From: Synchiropus splendidus
Taxonomy: Eukaryota; Chordata; Actinopteri; Syngnathiformes; Callionymidae
Assembly: GCF_027744825.2 (NCBI RefSeq)
Contig: NC_071339.1
Coordinates: 28,009,501 to 28,073,500, forward strand
Reading direction: 5' to 3'
DNA: 64,000 nt
Shown: in pieces, positions 39,418 to 50,200 of the stretch
Position numbering within the stretch: the first letter of the stretch is position 1
Layout of the letters: every line of letters starts with the position of its first letter
Program-made: the position numbers and the translations under genes
The notes under the pieces: model-generated
Seen by the model: the letters and a program-made list of their open reading frames with translations, nothing else
What the model was told of the DNA's origin: nothing
The model's database searches: none

Positions 39418-41791
39418 TTGAAAATATCATGTTCTGAAGCTTCCCTGCAAAGTTATGGCACAATGCGTAAAACGCGTTTTCAGCCTGAGATTAGGTTGAT
39501 TTCAGAACCCCAAACATAAAAATGTTGATAACTCAGGAGAAACTCCACAGACAGCTTAGATTTGATGTGCAACTACTAGAAAGACCCTTTCTGCTACAGT
39601 GTGAGGTGAAAATTTCATGTTCTGAAGCTTCAATGCAAAGTTATGGGACAATGCAGAAAATGCATTTTCATCCTGAGATAAGGTAGATTCCGGAACGCCA
39701 AACATAAAAATGTTGATAACTTTCGAAAAACACTTCAGACAGCTTAGATTTGATGTGCAACTACTAGAAAGACCCTTTCTGCTATAGTGGGAGGTTAAAA
39801 TTTCATGTTCTGAAGCATCCCTGCAAAGTAATGGCACAATGCAGAAAACGCGTTTTCACCCTGAGATAAGGTGGGTTCCGAAACGCCAAAGGTAAAAATG
39901 TTAATAACTTTGGAAAAACACTTCAGACATCTTAGATTTGATGTGCAACTACTAGAAAGACCCTTTCTGCTATAGTGGGAGGTGAAAATTTCATGTTCTG
40001 AAGCATCCCTGCAAAGTAATGGCACAATGAGTAAAAACGCGTTTTCAGCCTGAGATAAGGTGGGTTCCGAAACGCCAAAGGTAAAAATGTTGATAACTTT
40101 CGAAAAACACTTCAGACAGCTTGGATTTGATGTGCAACTCCTAGAAAGACCCTTTCTGCTATAGTGGGAGGTGAACATTTCATGTTCTGAACTTTCCCTG
40201 AAAAGTTATGGCACAATGCAGAAAATGCGTTTTCAGCCTGAGATAAGGTGGGTTCCGAAACGCCAATCGTAAAAATGTTGATCACTTTCGAAAAACACTT
40301 CAGACAGCTTAGATTTGATGTGCAACTACTAGAAAGACCCTTTCTGCGATAGTGGGAGGTGAACATTTCATGCTCTGAAGGTTCCCTGCAAAGTTATGGC
40401 ACAATGCGTAAAACGCGTTTTCAGCCTGAGATAAGGTGGGTTCCGAAACGCCAAACGTAAAATTGTTGATAACTTTGGAACAACACTTCAGACAGCTTAG
40501 ATTTGATGTGCAACTACCAGAAAGACCCTTTCTGCTATAGTGGGAGGTGTACATTTCATGTTCTGAAGCTTCCCTGAGAAGTTATGGCACAATGCAGAAA
40601 ACGCGTTTTCAGCCTGAGATAAGGTGGGTTCCGGAACGCCAAACATAAAAATGTTGATAACTTTGGAAAAACACTTCAGACAGCTTAGATTTGATGTGCA
40701 ACTACTAGAAAGACCCTTTCTGCTATAGTGGGAGGTGAACATTTCATGTTCTGAAGCTTCCTTGCAAAGTTATGGCACAATGCGTAAAAACGCGTTTTCA
40801 GCCTTAGATAAGGTCGATTCCGGAACGCTAAACATAAAAATGTTGATAACTTTGGAAAAACACTTCAGACACCTTAGATTTGATGTGCAATTACTAGAAA
40901 GTCCCTTTCTGCTATAGTGGGAGGTGAACATTTCATGTTCTAAAGGTTCCCTGCAAAGTTATGGCACATTGTGTAAAACGCGTTTTCAGACTGAGATAAG
41001 GTCGATTCTGGAACGCCAAACATAAAAATGTTGATAACTTTCGAAAAACACTTCAGACAGCTTAGATTTGATGTGAAACTATTAGAAAGAACCTTTCTGC
41101 TATAGTGGGAGGTCAAAATTTCATGTTCTGAAGCTTCCCTGGAAAGTTATGGGACAATGCAGAAAATGCATTTTCATCCTGAGATAAGGTAGATTCCGGA
41201 ACGCCAAACATAAAAATGTTGATAACTTTCGAAAAACACTTCAGACAGCTTAGATTTGATGTGCAATTACTAGAAAGACCCTTTCTGCTATAGTGGGAGG
41301 TGAACATTTCATGCTCTGAAGCTTCCCTGAGAAGTTATGGCACAATGCAGAAAACGCGTTTTCAGCCTGAGATAAGGTGGGTTCCGAAACGCCAAACGTA
41401 AAAATGTTGATCACTTTGGAACAACACTTCAGACAGCTTAGATTTGATGTGCAACTACTAGAAAGACCCTTTCTGCTATAGTGGGAGGTGAAAAGTTCAT
41501 GTTCTAAAGGTTCCCTGCAAAGTTATGGCACAATGCTTAAAACGCGTTTTCAGACTGAGATAAGGTCGATTCTGGAACGCCAAACATAAAAATGTTGATA
41601 ACTTTCGAAAAACACTTCAGACAGCTTAGATTTGATGTGCAACTATTAGAAAGAACCTTTCTGCTACAGTGGGAGGTCAAAATTTCATGTTCTGAAGCTT
41701 CCCTGGAAAGTTATGGGACAATGCAGAAAATGCATTTTCATCCTGAGATAAGGTAGATTCCGGAACGCCAAACATAAAAATGTTGATAACT
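39418..41791. repeat. Array segment C1: about 13 monomers
   Basis: Family members with GAAGCATCCCTGC, CCAAAGGTAAAAATG, GAACATTTC and GTGGGTTCCGAAACG variants. Its first 210 bp match 49567-49780 at +10,150 bp. Two monomers carry an extra A (GTAAAAACGCG near 40030 and 40786), giving 189-bp units. Part of it (about 40020-40350) matches about 44540-44870. Confidence 0.75.
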
Positions 41792-42101
41792 TTCGAAAAA
41801 CACTTCAGACAGCTTAGATTTGATGTGCAACTACTAGAAAGACCCTTTCTGCTATAGTGGGAGGTTAAAATTTCATGTTCTGAAGCATCCCTGCAAAGTA
41901 ATGGCACAATGCAGAAAACGCGTTTTCACCCTGAGATAAGGTCGATTCCGGAACGCCAAACATAAAAATGTTGATAACTTTGGAAAAACACTTCAGACAT
42001 CTTAGATTTGATGTGCAACTACTAGAAGGACCCTTTCTGCTATAGTGGGAGGTTAAAATTTCATGTTCTGAAGCTTCCCTGCAAAGTTATGGCACAATGC
42101 A

Positions 42102-42115
42102 GAAAACGCGTTTTC
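42102..42115. other. 14-bp perfect palindrome GAAAACGCGTTTTC (example copy)
   Basis: This short dyad centres on the MluI site ACGCGT and is flanked by A4/T4 tracts. It is present, intact or mutated, in nearly every monomer. Many copies start GTAAAACGCG or CCGAAAACGCG and keep at least the inner 12 bp. Its two CpGs are frequent sites of C-to-T or G-to-A change across the array. It could extrude a cruciform or bind a dimeric protein, but no function can be shown from sequence. It does not match the CENP-B box. Confidence 0.85.
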
Positions 42116-42133
42116 AGCCTGAGATAAGGTGGG

Positions 42134-42160
42134 TTCCGGAACGCCAAACATAAAAATGTT
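42134..42160. other. Second dyad cluster: TTCCGGAA plus AACAT/ATGTT inverted repeat
   Basis: In the representative monomer an 8-bp palindrome (42134-42141) is followed 5 bp later by an inverted repeat with 5-bp arms and an AAAA loop (42147-42160). The same arrangement is present in most monomers. Frequent variants are TTCCGAAA, TTCAGGAA, TTCTGGAA and TTCCAGAA in the palindrome and AACGT in the left arm. Together with the palindromes at the HindIII and MluI sites, about a quarter of the monomer lies in short dyads. Confidence 0.75.
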
Positions 42161-44047
42161 GATAACTTTGGAAAAACACTTCAGACAGCTTAGATTTGAT
42201 GTGCAATTACTAGAAAGACCCTTTCTGCTATAGTGGGAGGTGAACATTTCATGCTCTGAAGCTTCCCTGAAAAGTTATAGCACAATGCAGAAAACGCGTT
42301 TTCAGCCTGAGATAAGGTGGGTTCCGAAACGCCAAACGTAAAAATGTTGATCACTTTGGAACAACACTTCAGACAGCTTAGATTTGATGTGCAACTACTA
42401 GAAAGACCCTTTCTGCGATAGTGGGAGGTGAAAATTTCATGTTCTAAAGGTTCCCTGCAAAGTTATGGCACAATGCGTAAAACGCGTTTTCAGACTGAGA
42501 TAAGGTCGATTCTGGAACGCCAAACATAAAAATGTTGATAACTTTCGAAAAACACTTCAGACAGCTTAGATTTGATGTGCAACAACTAGAAAGACCCTTT
42601 CTGCTATAGTGGGAGGTTAAAATTTCATGTTCTGAAGCTTCCCTGCAAAGTTATGGCACAATGCAGAAAAAACATTTTCAGCCTGAGATAAGGTGGGTTC
42701 CGGAACGCCAAACATAAAAATGTTGATAACTTTCGAAAAACACTTCAGACAGCTTAGATTTGATGTGCAACAACTAGAAAGACCCTTTCTGCTATAGTGG
42801 GAGGTTAAAATTTCATGTTCTGAAGCTTCCCTGCAAAGTTATGGCACAATGCAGAAAACGCGTTTTCAGCCTGAGATAAGGTGGATTCCGGAACGCCAAA
42901 CGTAAAAATGTTAATAACTTTCGAAAAACACTTCAGACAGCTTAGATTTGATGTGCAACTACTAGAAAGACCCTTTCTGCTATAGTGGGAGGTTAAAATT
43001 TCATGTTCTGAAGCATCCCTGCAAAGTAATGGCACAATGCAGAAAACGCGTTTTCACCCTGAGATAAGGTCGATTCCGGAACGCCAAACATAAAAATGTT
43101 GATAACTTTGGAAAAACACTTCAGACATCTTAGATTTGATGTGCAACTACTAGAAGGACCCTTTCTGCTATAGTGGGAGGTTAAAATTTCATGTTCTGAA
43201 GCTTCCCTGCAAAGTTATGGCACAATGCAGAAAACGCGTTTTCAGCCTGAGATAAGGTGGGTTCCGGAACGCCAAACATAAAAATGTTGATAACTTTGGA
43301 AAAACACTTCAGACAGCTTAGATTTGATGTGCAATTACTAGAAAGACCCTTTCTGCTATAGTGGGAGGTGAACATTTCATGCTCTGAAGCTTCCCTGAAA
43401 AGTTATAGCACAATGCAGAAAACGCGTTTTCAGCCTGAGATAAGGTGGGTTCCGAAACGCCAAACGTAAAAATGTTGATCACTTTGGAACAACACTTCAG
43501 ACAGCTTAGATTTGATGTGCAACTACTAGAAAGACCCTTTCTGCGATAGTGGGAGGTGAAAATTTCATGTTCTAAAGGTTCCCTGCAAAGTTATGGCACA
43601 ATGCGTAAAACGCGTTTTCAGACTGAGATAAGGTCGATTCTGGAACGCCAAACATAAAAATGTTGATAACTTTCGAAAAACACTTCAGACAGCTTAGATT
43701 TGATGTGCAACAACTAGAAAGACCCTTTCTGCTATAGTGGGAGGTTAAAATTTCATGTTCTGAAGCTTCCCTGCAAAGTTATGGCACAATGCAGAAAACA
43801 CATTTTCAGCCTGAGATAAGGTGGGTTCCGGAACGCCAAACATAAAAATGTTGATAACTTTCGAAAAACACTTCAGACAGCTTAGATTTGATGTGCAACA
43901 ACTAGAAAGACCCTTTCTGCTATAGTGGGAGGTTAAAATTTCATGTTCTGAAGCTTCCCTGCAAAGTTATGGCACAATGCAGAAAACGCGTTTTCAGCCT
44001 GAGATAAGGTGGATTCCGGAACGCCAAACGTAAAAATGTTAATAACT

Positions 44048-45694
44048 TTGGAAAAACACTTCAGACAGCTTAGATTTGATGTGCAACTACTAGAAAGACC
44101 CTTTCTGCTATAGTGGGAGGTGAACATTTCATGTTCTGAAGCTTCCCTGCAAAGTTATGGCACAATGCGTAAAAACGCGTTTTCAGCCTGAGATAAGGTG
44201 GGTTCCGAAACGCCAAAGGTAAAAATGTTGATAACTTTCGAAAAACACTTCAGACAGCTTAGATTTGATGTGCAACTACTGGAAAGATCTTTTCTGCTAT
44301 AGTGGGACGTGAACATTTCATGTTCTGAAGCTTCCCTGCAAAGTTATGGCACAATGCGTAAAAACGCGTTTTCAGCCTGCGATAAGGTGGGTTCCGAAAC
44401 GCCAAAGGTAAAAATGTTAATAACTTTGGAAAAACACTTCAGACAGCTTAGATTTGATGTGCAACTACCGGAAAGACCTTTTCTGCTATAGTGGGACGTG
44501 AACATTTCATGTTCTGAAGCTTCCCTGCAAAGTTATGGCACAATGAGTAAAAACGCGTTTTCAGCCTGAGATAAGGTGGGTTCCGAAACGCCAAAGGTAA
44601 AAATGTTGATAACTTTCGAAAAACACTTCAGACAGCTTGGATTTGATGTGCAACTCCTAGAAAGACCCTTTCTGCTATAGTGGGAGGTGAACATTTCATG
44701 TTCTGAACTTTCCCTGAGAAGCTATGACACAATGCAGAAAATGCGTTTTCAGCATGAGATAAGGTGGGTTCCGGAACACCAATCGTAAAAATGTTGATAA
44801 CTTTCGAAAAACACTTCAGACAGCTTAGATTTGATGTGCAACTACTAGAAAGACCCTTTCTGCTATAGTGGGAGGTGAACATTTCATGTTCTGAAGCTTC
44901 CCTGCAAAGTTATGGCACTATGCAGAAAACGCGTTTTCAGCTTGAGATAAGGTGGGTTCCGGAACGCGAAACATAAAAATGTTGATAACTTTGGAAAAAC
45001 ACTTCAGACAGCTTAGATTTGATGTGCAACTACTGGAAAGACCCTTTCTGCTATAGTGGGAGGTGAAAATGTCATGTTCTGAAGCTTCCCTGCAAAGTTA
45101 TGGCAAAATATGTAAAGCGCGTTTTCAGGCTGAGATAAGGTCGATTCCGAAACGGCAAACATAAAAATGTTGATAACTTTGGAAAAACACTTTCGACAGC
45201 TTAGATTTGATGTGCAACTACTAGAAAGACCCTTTCTGCTATAGTGGGAGGTTAAAATTTCATGTTCTGAAGGTTCCCTGCAAAGTTGTAGCACAATGCT
45301 AAAACGCGTTTTCAGCCTGAGATGAGGTTGATTTCAGAACGCCAAACATAAAAATGTTGAGAACTTTGGAAAAACACTTCAGACAGCTAAGATTTGATGT
45401 GCAACTACTAGAAAGACGCATTCTGCTATAGTGGGAGGTTAAAATTTCATGTTCTGAAGCTTCCCTGCAAAGTTATAGCACAATGCAGAAAACGCGTTTT
45501 CAGCCTGAGATAAAGTCGATTCCGGAACGCCAATCGTAAAAATGTTGATAACTTTGGAAAAACACTTCAGACAGCTTAGATTTGATGTGCAACTACTAGA
45601 AAGACCCTTTCTGCTATAGTGGGATATGAAAATTTCATGTTCTGAAGCTTCCCTGCAAAGTTATGGCAGAATGCGTAAATCGTGTTTTCAGCCT
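44048..45694. repeat. Array segment C2: about 9 monomers
   Basis: Three monomers near 44166, 44356 and 44546 carry the extra A of the 189-bp type. The part at about 45150-45490 (ACACTTTCGACAGC, GAAGGTTCCCTGC, GAGAACTTTGG, CAGCTAAGATTTG, AGACGCATTCTGC) matches about 49843-50183 at an offset of 4,693 bp, one monomer more than the following pair. Confidence 0.72.
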
Positions 45695-46748
45695 GAGATA
45701 AGATCGATTCCGGAACGCCAAACATAAAAGTGTTGATAACTTTGGAAAAACACTTCAGACAGCTTCGATTTGATGTGCACCTACTAGAAAGACCCTTTCT
45801 GCTATAGTGGGAGGTGAAAATTTCATGTTCCTGAGCTTACCTACAAAGTTTTGGCACAATGCAGAAAACGCGTTTTCAGCCTGAGATAAGGTGGGTTCCA
45901 GAACGCCAAACATAAAAATGTTGATAACTTTGGAAAAACACTTCAGACAGCTTAGATTTGATGTGCAACTACTAGAAAGACCCTTTCTGCTACAGTGGGA
46001 GGTGAAAATTTCATGTTCTGAAGCTTCCCTACAAAGTTATGGCACAATGCATAAAACGCGTTTTCAGGCTGAGATAAGGTCGATTTCAGAACGCCAAACA
46101 TAAAAATATTGATAACTTTGGAAAAACACTTCAGACAGCTAAGATTTGATGTGCAACTACTAGAAAGACGCATTCTGCTATAGTGGGAGGTTAAAATTTC
46201 ATGTTCTGAAGCTTCCTTGCAAAGTTATGGCACAATGCAGAAAACGCGTTTTCAGCCTGAGATAAGGTCGATTCCGGAACGCCAAATGTAAAAATGTTGA
46301 TAACTTTGGAAAAACACTTCAGACAGCTTAGATTTGATGTGCAACTACTAGAAAGACCCTTTCTGCAATAGTGGGATGTTAAAATTTCATGTTCTGAAGT
46401 CTCCCTGCAAAGTTATGGCACTATCCAGAAAACGCGTTTTTAGCCTGAGATAAGGTCGATTCAGGAACACCAAACATAAAAATGTTGAAAACTTTCGAAA
46501 AACACTTCAGACAGCTTAGATTTGATGTGCAACTACGAGAAAGACCCTTTCTGCTATAGTGGGAGGTGAAAATTTCATGTTCTGAAGCGTCGCTGCAAAG
46601 TTATGGCACAATGCGTAAAACTCGTTTTCAGCCGGAGATGAGGTTGATTTCAGAACGCCAAACATAAAAATGTTGATAACTTTGGAAAAACACTTCAAAC
46701 AGCTTAGATTTGATGTGCAACTACTAGAAAGACCCTTTCTGCTATAGT
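45695..46748. repeat. Segment D, copy 1
   Basis: Matches 50201-51254 at a constant offset of 4,506 bp (24 x 188 minus 6). Shared rare markers are AACATAAAAGTGTTG, GTGCACCTACTAG, TTCCTGAGCTTACCTACAAAG, CACTATCCAGAAAACG and GAAGCGTCGCTGC. The match ends near 46748, where GTGGGAGGTG faces GTTGGACATG. Confidence 0.85.
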
Positions 46749-48266
46749 GGGAGGTGAAAATTTCATGTTCTGAAGCTTTCCTGCAAAGTTATGGCACAAT
46801 GCAGAAAACACGTTTTCAGCCTGAGATAAGGTGGGTTCCAGAACGCCAAACATAAAAATGTTGATAACTTTGGAAAAACACTTCAGACAGCTTAGATTTG
46901 ATGTGCAACTACTAGAAATACCCTTTCTGATATAGTGGGAGGTGAAAATTTCATGTTCTGAAAATTCCCTGCAAAGTTATGGCACAATGAAGAAAACGAG
47001 TATTCAGCCTGAGATAAGATCGGTTCCGGAACGCCAAACATAAAAATGTTTATAACTTTGGAAAAACACTTCAGACAGCTTAGATTTGATGTGCAACTAC
47101 TAGAAAGACCCTTTCTGCTATAGTGGGAGGTTAAATTTCCATGTTCTGAAGCTTCCCTGCAAAGTTATGGCGCAATGCGTAAAACGCGTTTTCAGCCTGA
47201 GATGAGGTTGATTTCAGAACGCCAAACATAAAAATGTTCAGAACTTTGGAAAAACACTTCAGACAGCTAAGATTTGATGTGCAACTACGAGAAAGACGCA
47301 TTCTGCTATAGTGGGAGGTTAAAATTTCATGTTCTGAAGCTTCCCTGCAAAGCTATGGCACAATGCAGAAAACGCGTTTTCAGCCTGAGATAAGGTCGAT
47401 TCCGGAACGCCAAACGTAAAAATGTCGATAACTTTGGAAAAACACTTCAGACAGCTTAGATTTGATGTGCAACTACTAGAAAGACCCTTTCTGCTATAGT
47501 GGGAGGTGAAAATTTCATGTTCTGAAGCTTCCCTGCAAAGTTATGGCAGAATGCGTAAATCGTGTTTTCAGCCTGAGATAAGGTCGATTCCGGAACACCA
47601 AACATAAAAATATTGATAACTTTGGAAAAACACTTCAGACAGCTTAGATTTGTTGTGCAACTACTAGAAAGACCCTTTCTGCTATAGTGGGATGTTAAAA
47701 TTTCATGTTCTGAAGTCTCCCTGCAAAGTTATGGCACTATCCAGAAAACGCGTTTTTAGCCTGAGATAAGGTCGATTCAGGAACACCAAACATAAAAATG
47801 TTGAAAACTTTCGAAAAACACTTCAGACAGCTTAGATTTGATGTGCAACTACGAGAAAGACCCTTTCTGCTATAGTGGGAGCTGAAAATTTCATGTTCTG
47901 AAGCTTCCCTGCAAAGTTATGGCACAATGCATAAAACGCGTTTTCAGCCTGAGATACGGTCGAATCCGGAACGCCAGACATAAAAATATTGATAACTTTG
48001 GAAAAACACTTCAGACAGCTTAGATTTGATGTGCAACTACTAGAAAGACCCTTTCTGCTATAGTGGGATGTTAAAATTTCATGTTCTGAAGTCTCCCTGC
48101 AAAGTTACGGCACTATCCAGAAAAAGCGTTTTTAGCCTGAGATAAGGTGGGTTCCAGAACCCCAAACATAAAAATGTTGATAACTTTGGAAAAACACTTC
48201 AGACAGCTTAGATTTGATGTGCAACTACTATAAAGACCTTTTCTGCTATTGTGGAACTTTAAAATG

Positions 48267-48633
48267 TCATTTTCTGATGCATCCCTGCAAAGTTATGGCA
48301 CAATGCAGAAAACGGGGTGTTCAGCCTGAGATAAGGTTGATTCCGGAACGTCAAACATAAAAATGTTGATAACTTTGGAAAGCCACTTCAGACAGCTTAG
48401 ATTTGATGTGTAACTACTAGAAAGACCCTTTCTGCTATAGTGGGAGGAGAAAATTTCATGTTCTGAAGTCTCCCTGCAAAGTTATGGCAATGTGCAGAAA
48501 ATGCGTTTTCAGCCTGAGATAAGGTGGGTTCCAGAACGCCAAACATAAAAATGTTGATAACTTTGGAAAAACACTTCAGACAGCTTAGATTTGATGTGCA
48601 ACTACTAGAAAGACACTTTCTGCTATTGTGGGA
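48267..48633. repeat. Y cassette fragment, about 10 kb beyond the super-repeats
   Basis: Carries the complete set of rare Y markers (TGATGCATCCCTG, CGGGGTGTTCAG, GAAAGCCACTTC, GATGTGTAACTAC, GGCAATGTGCAG) in order, and the upstream X ending GTGGAACTTTAAAATG. It matches 16520, 19150, 36234 and 38113 onward. The match stops near 48625, where CTATTGTGGG replaces CTATAGTGGG. Confidence 0.85.
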
Positions 48634-49029
48634 GGTGAAAATTTCATGTTCTGAAGCTTCCCTGCAAAGTTATGCCACAATGCAGGAAACGCGTTTACAG
48701 CCTGAGATAAGGTGGGTTTCGGAACGCCAAACATAAAAGTGTTGATAACTTTCGAAAAACACTTCAGACAGCTTAGATGTGATGTGCAACTACTAGAAAG
48801 ACCCTTTCTGCTATAGTGGGATGTTAAAATTTCATGTTCTGAAGCTTCCCTGCAAAGTTATGGCAAAATATGTAAAACGCGTTTTCAGGCTGAGATAAGG
48901 TGGGTTCCAGAACGCCAAACATAAAAATGTTGATAACTTCGGAAAAACACTTCAGACAGCTTAGATTTGATGTGTAAGTACTAGAAAGACCCTTTCAGCT
49001 ATAGTGGGATGTTTAAATGTCATGTTCTG

Positions 49030-49210
49030 AAGCTTCCCTAGAAAGTTATGGCACAATGCAGAAAAGGCGTTTTCAATAAGGTGCGATCCGGAACGCCAAA
49101 CATAAAAATGTTGACAACTTTCGAAAAACAATTCAGAAAGCTTAGATTTGTTGTGCAACTACTAGAAAGACCCTTTCTGCTATAGTGAGAGGTGAAAATT
49201 TCATATTCTG
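49030..49210. repeat. 181-bp variant monomer, isolated copy 6
   Basis: Same 7-bp deletion and AAAAGGCG change, but about 15 kb from the nearest relative and with otherwise different neighbours. The flanking base pattern (GACAACTTTCG, CAATTCAGAAAGC) is private. Confidence 0.88.
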
Positions 49211-50200
49211 CAGCTTTCCTGCAAAGTGATGGCACAATGCAGAAAATGCGTTTTCAGCCTGAGATTAGGTCGATTCCGAAACACCAAACAGAAAAATGTT
49301 GATAACTTCGGGAAAACATTTCAGACAGCTTAGATTTGTTGTGCAACTACTAGAAAGATCCTTTCTGATATAGTGGGAGGTGAAAATTTCATGTTCTGAA
49401 GCTTCCCTGCAAAGTTAAGGCACAGTGCAGAATACGCGTTTTCAGCCTGAGATAAGGTCGATTCAGGAACACCAAACATAAAAATGTTGAAAACTTTCGA
49501 AAAACACTTCAGACAGCTTAGATTTGATGTGCAACTACGAGAATGACCCTTTCTGCTATAGTGGGAGTTGAAAATATCATGTTCTGAAGCTTCCCTGCAA
49601 AGTTATGGCACAATGCGTAAAACGCGTTTTCAGCCTGAGATTAGGTTGATTTCAGAACCCCAAACATAAAAATGTTGATAACTCAGGAGAAACTCCACAG
49701 ACAGCTTAGATTTGATGTGCAACTACTAGAAAGACCCTTTCTGCTACAGTGTGAGGTGAAAATTTCATGTTCTGAAGCTTCACTGCAAAGTTATGCCACA
49801 ATGCAGGAAACGCGTTTTCAGCCTGAGATAAGGTGGGTTCCGGAACGCCAAACATAAAAATGTTGATAACTTTGGAAAAACACTTTCGACAGCTTAGATT
49901 TGATGTGCAACTACTAGAAAGACCCTTTCTGCTATAGTGGGAGGTTAAAATTTCATGTTCTGAAGGTTCCCTGCAAAGTTGTGGCACAATGCGTAAAACG
50001 CGTTTTCAGCCTGAGATGAGGTTGATTTCAGAACGCCAAACATAAAAATGTTGAGAACTTTGGAAAAACACTTCAGACAGCTAAGATTTGATGTGCAACT
50101 ACTAGAAAGACGCATTCTGCTATAGTGGGAGGTTAAAATTTCATGTTCTGAAGCTTCCCTGCAAAGTTATAGCACAATGCAGAAAACGCGTTTTCAGCCT

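Larger units (their letters stand above)
42071..42258 (+). repeat. Representative 188-bp monomer (HindIII to HindIII)
   Basis: This copy is close to the consensus and exactly 188 bp, counted from the first base of AAGCTT. In this numbering: an 8-bp palindrome over the HindIII site (-1 to 7); a 14-bp perfect palindrome around the MluI site (32-45); a variable three-base site at 61-63 (CGA, GGG or TGA in different monomers); the palindrome TTCCGGAA (64-71); an inverted repeat AACAT-AAAA-ATGTT (77-90); an A-tract (102-106); a strongly conserved stretch (about 107-160); and a second variable stretch (about 167-176, where GGTGAAAA, GGTTAAAA, GGTGAACA and GACGTGAA types alternate). Variants at 61-63, 99-101 (TTG or TTC), 31-33 and 167-176 serve as subfamily markers. 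Confidence 0.95.
41792..44047. repeat. Six-monomer HOR, two tandem copies (1,128 bp unit)
   Basis: Units are about 41792-42919 and 42920-44047, exactly 6 x 188 bp. Markers in order include GAAGCATCCCTGC, CACCCTGAG, CTAGAAGGACCC, GATGTGCAATTAC, AAGTTATAGCAC, CTGCGATAGTGG and two adjacent monomers with GATGTGCAACAACTAG. One visible difference is GAAAAAACATTTTC near 42667 against GAAAACACATTTTC near 43795. Edges are limited by the TTCG/TTGG marker at 42922 and 44049. Confidence 0.9.
46749..49842. repeat. Array segment D-spacer: about 16 monomers
   Basis: Less homogeneous monomers between the two D copies. It includes a degraded relative of D (CACTATCCAGAAAACG near 47736 and 48114; GTTCAGAACTTTGG near 47237), a piece of Y cassette (48267-48633), the isolated 181-bp monomer, and a segment (49430-49780) matching 39280-39630. 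Confidence 0.72.

Noticed and set aside
39795..40178. 127-codon antisense frame, the longest seen, with Cys-containing motifs resembling a small secreted peptide.
   Set aside because: It is explained by a one-base insertion making a 189-bp monomer, so the frame passes through two units. The Cys residues come from the satellite sequence and occur in every monomer.
42161..42185. Possible CENP-B box in the ACTTTCGAAAAACACTTC variant.
   Set aside because: Only TTCG and the following A fit the core pattern TTCGNNNNANNCGGG. The essential CGGG is CTTC here, and no other segment on either strand fits better.
42226..42238. TATA-like element in TGCTATAGTGGGAGG.
   Set aside because: It is a fixed part of every monomer with no gene downstream. 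Weak satellite transcription is possible but not visible from sequence.
45891..46103. Plus-strand open frame of 70 codons beginning near AAAAATGTTGATAAC and repeated in dozens of copies.
   Set aside because: It overlaps the antisense frames in the same repeat and ends at the same TAA in ACATAAAAATG. This is the pattern expected from a repeated non-coding unit with few stops in one frame.
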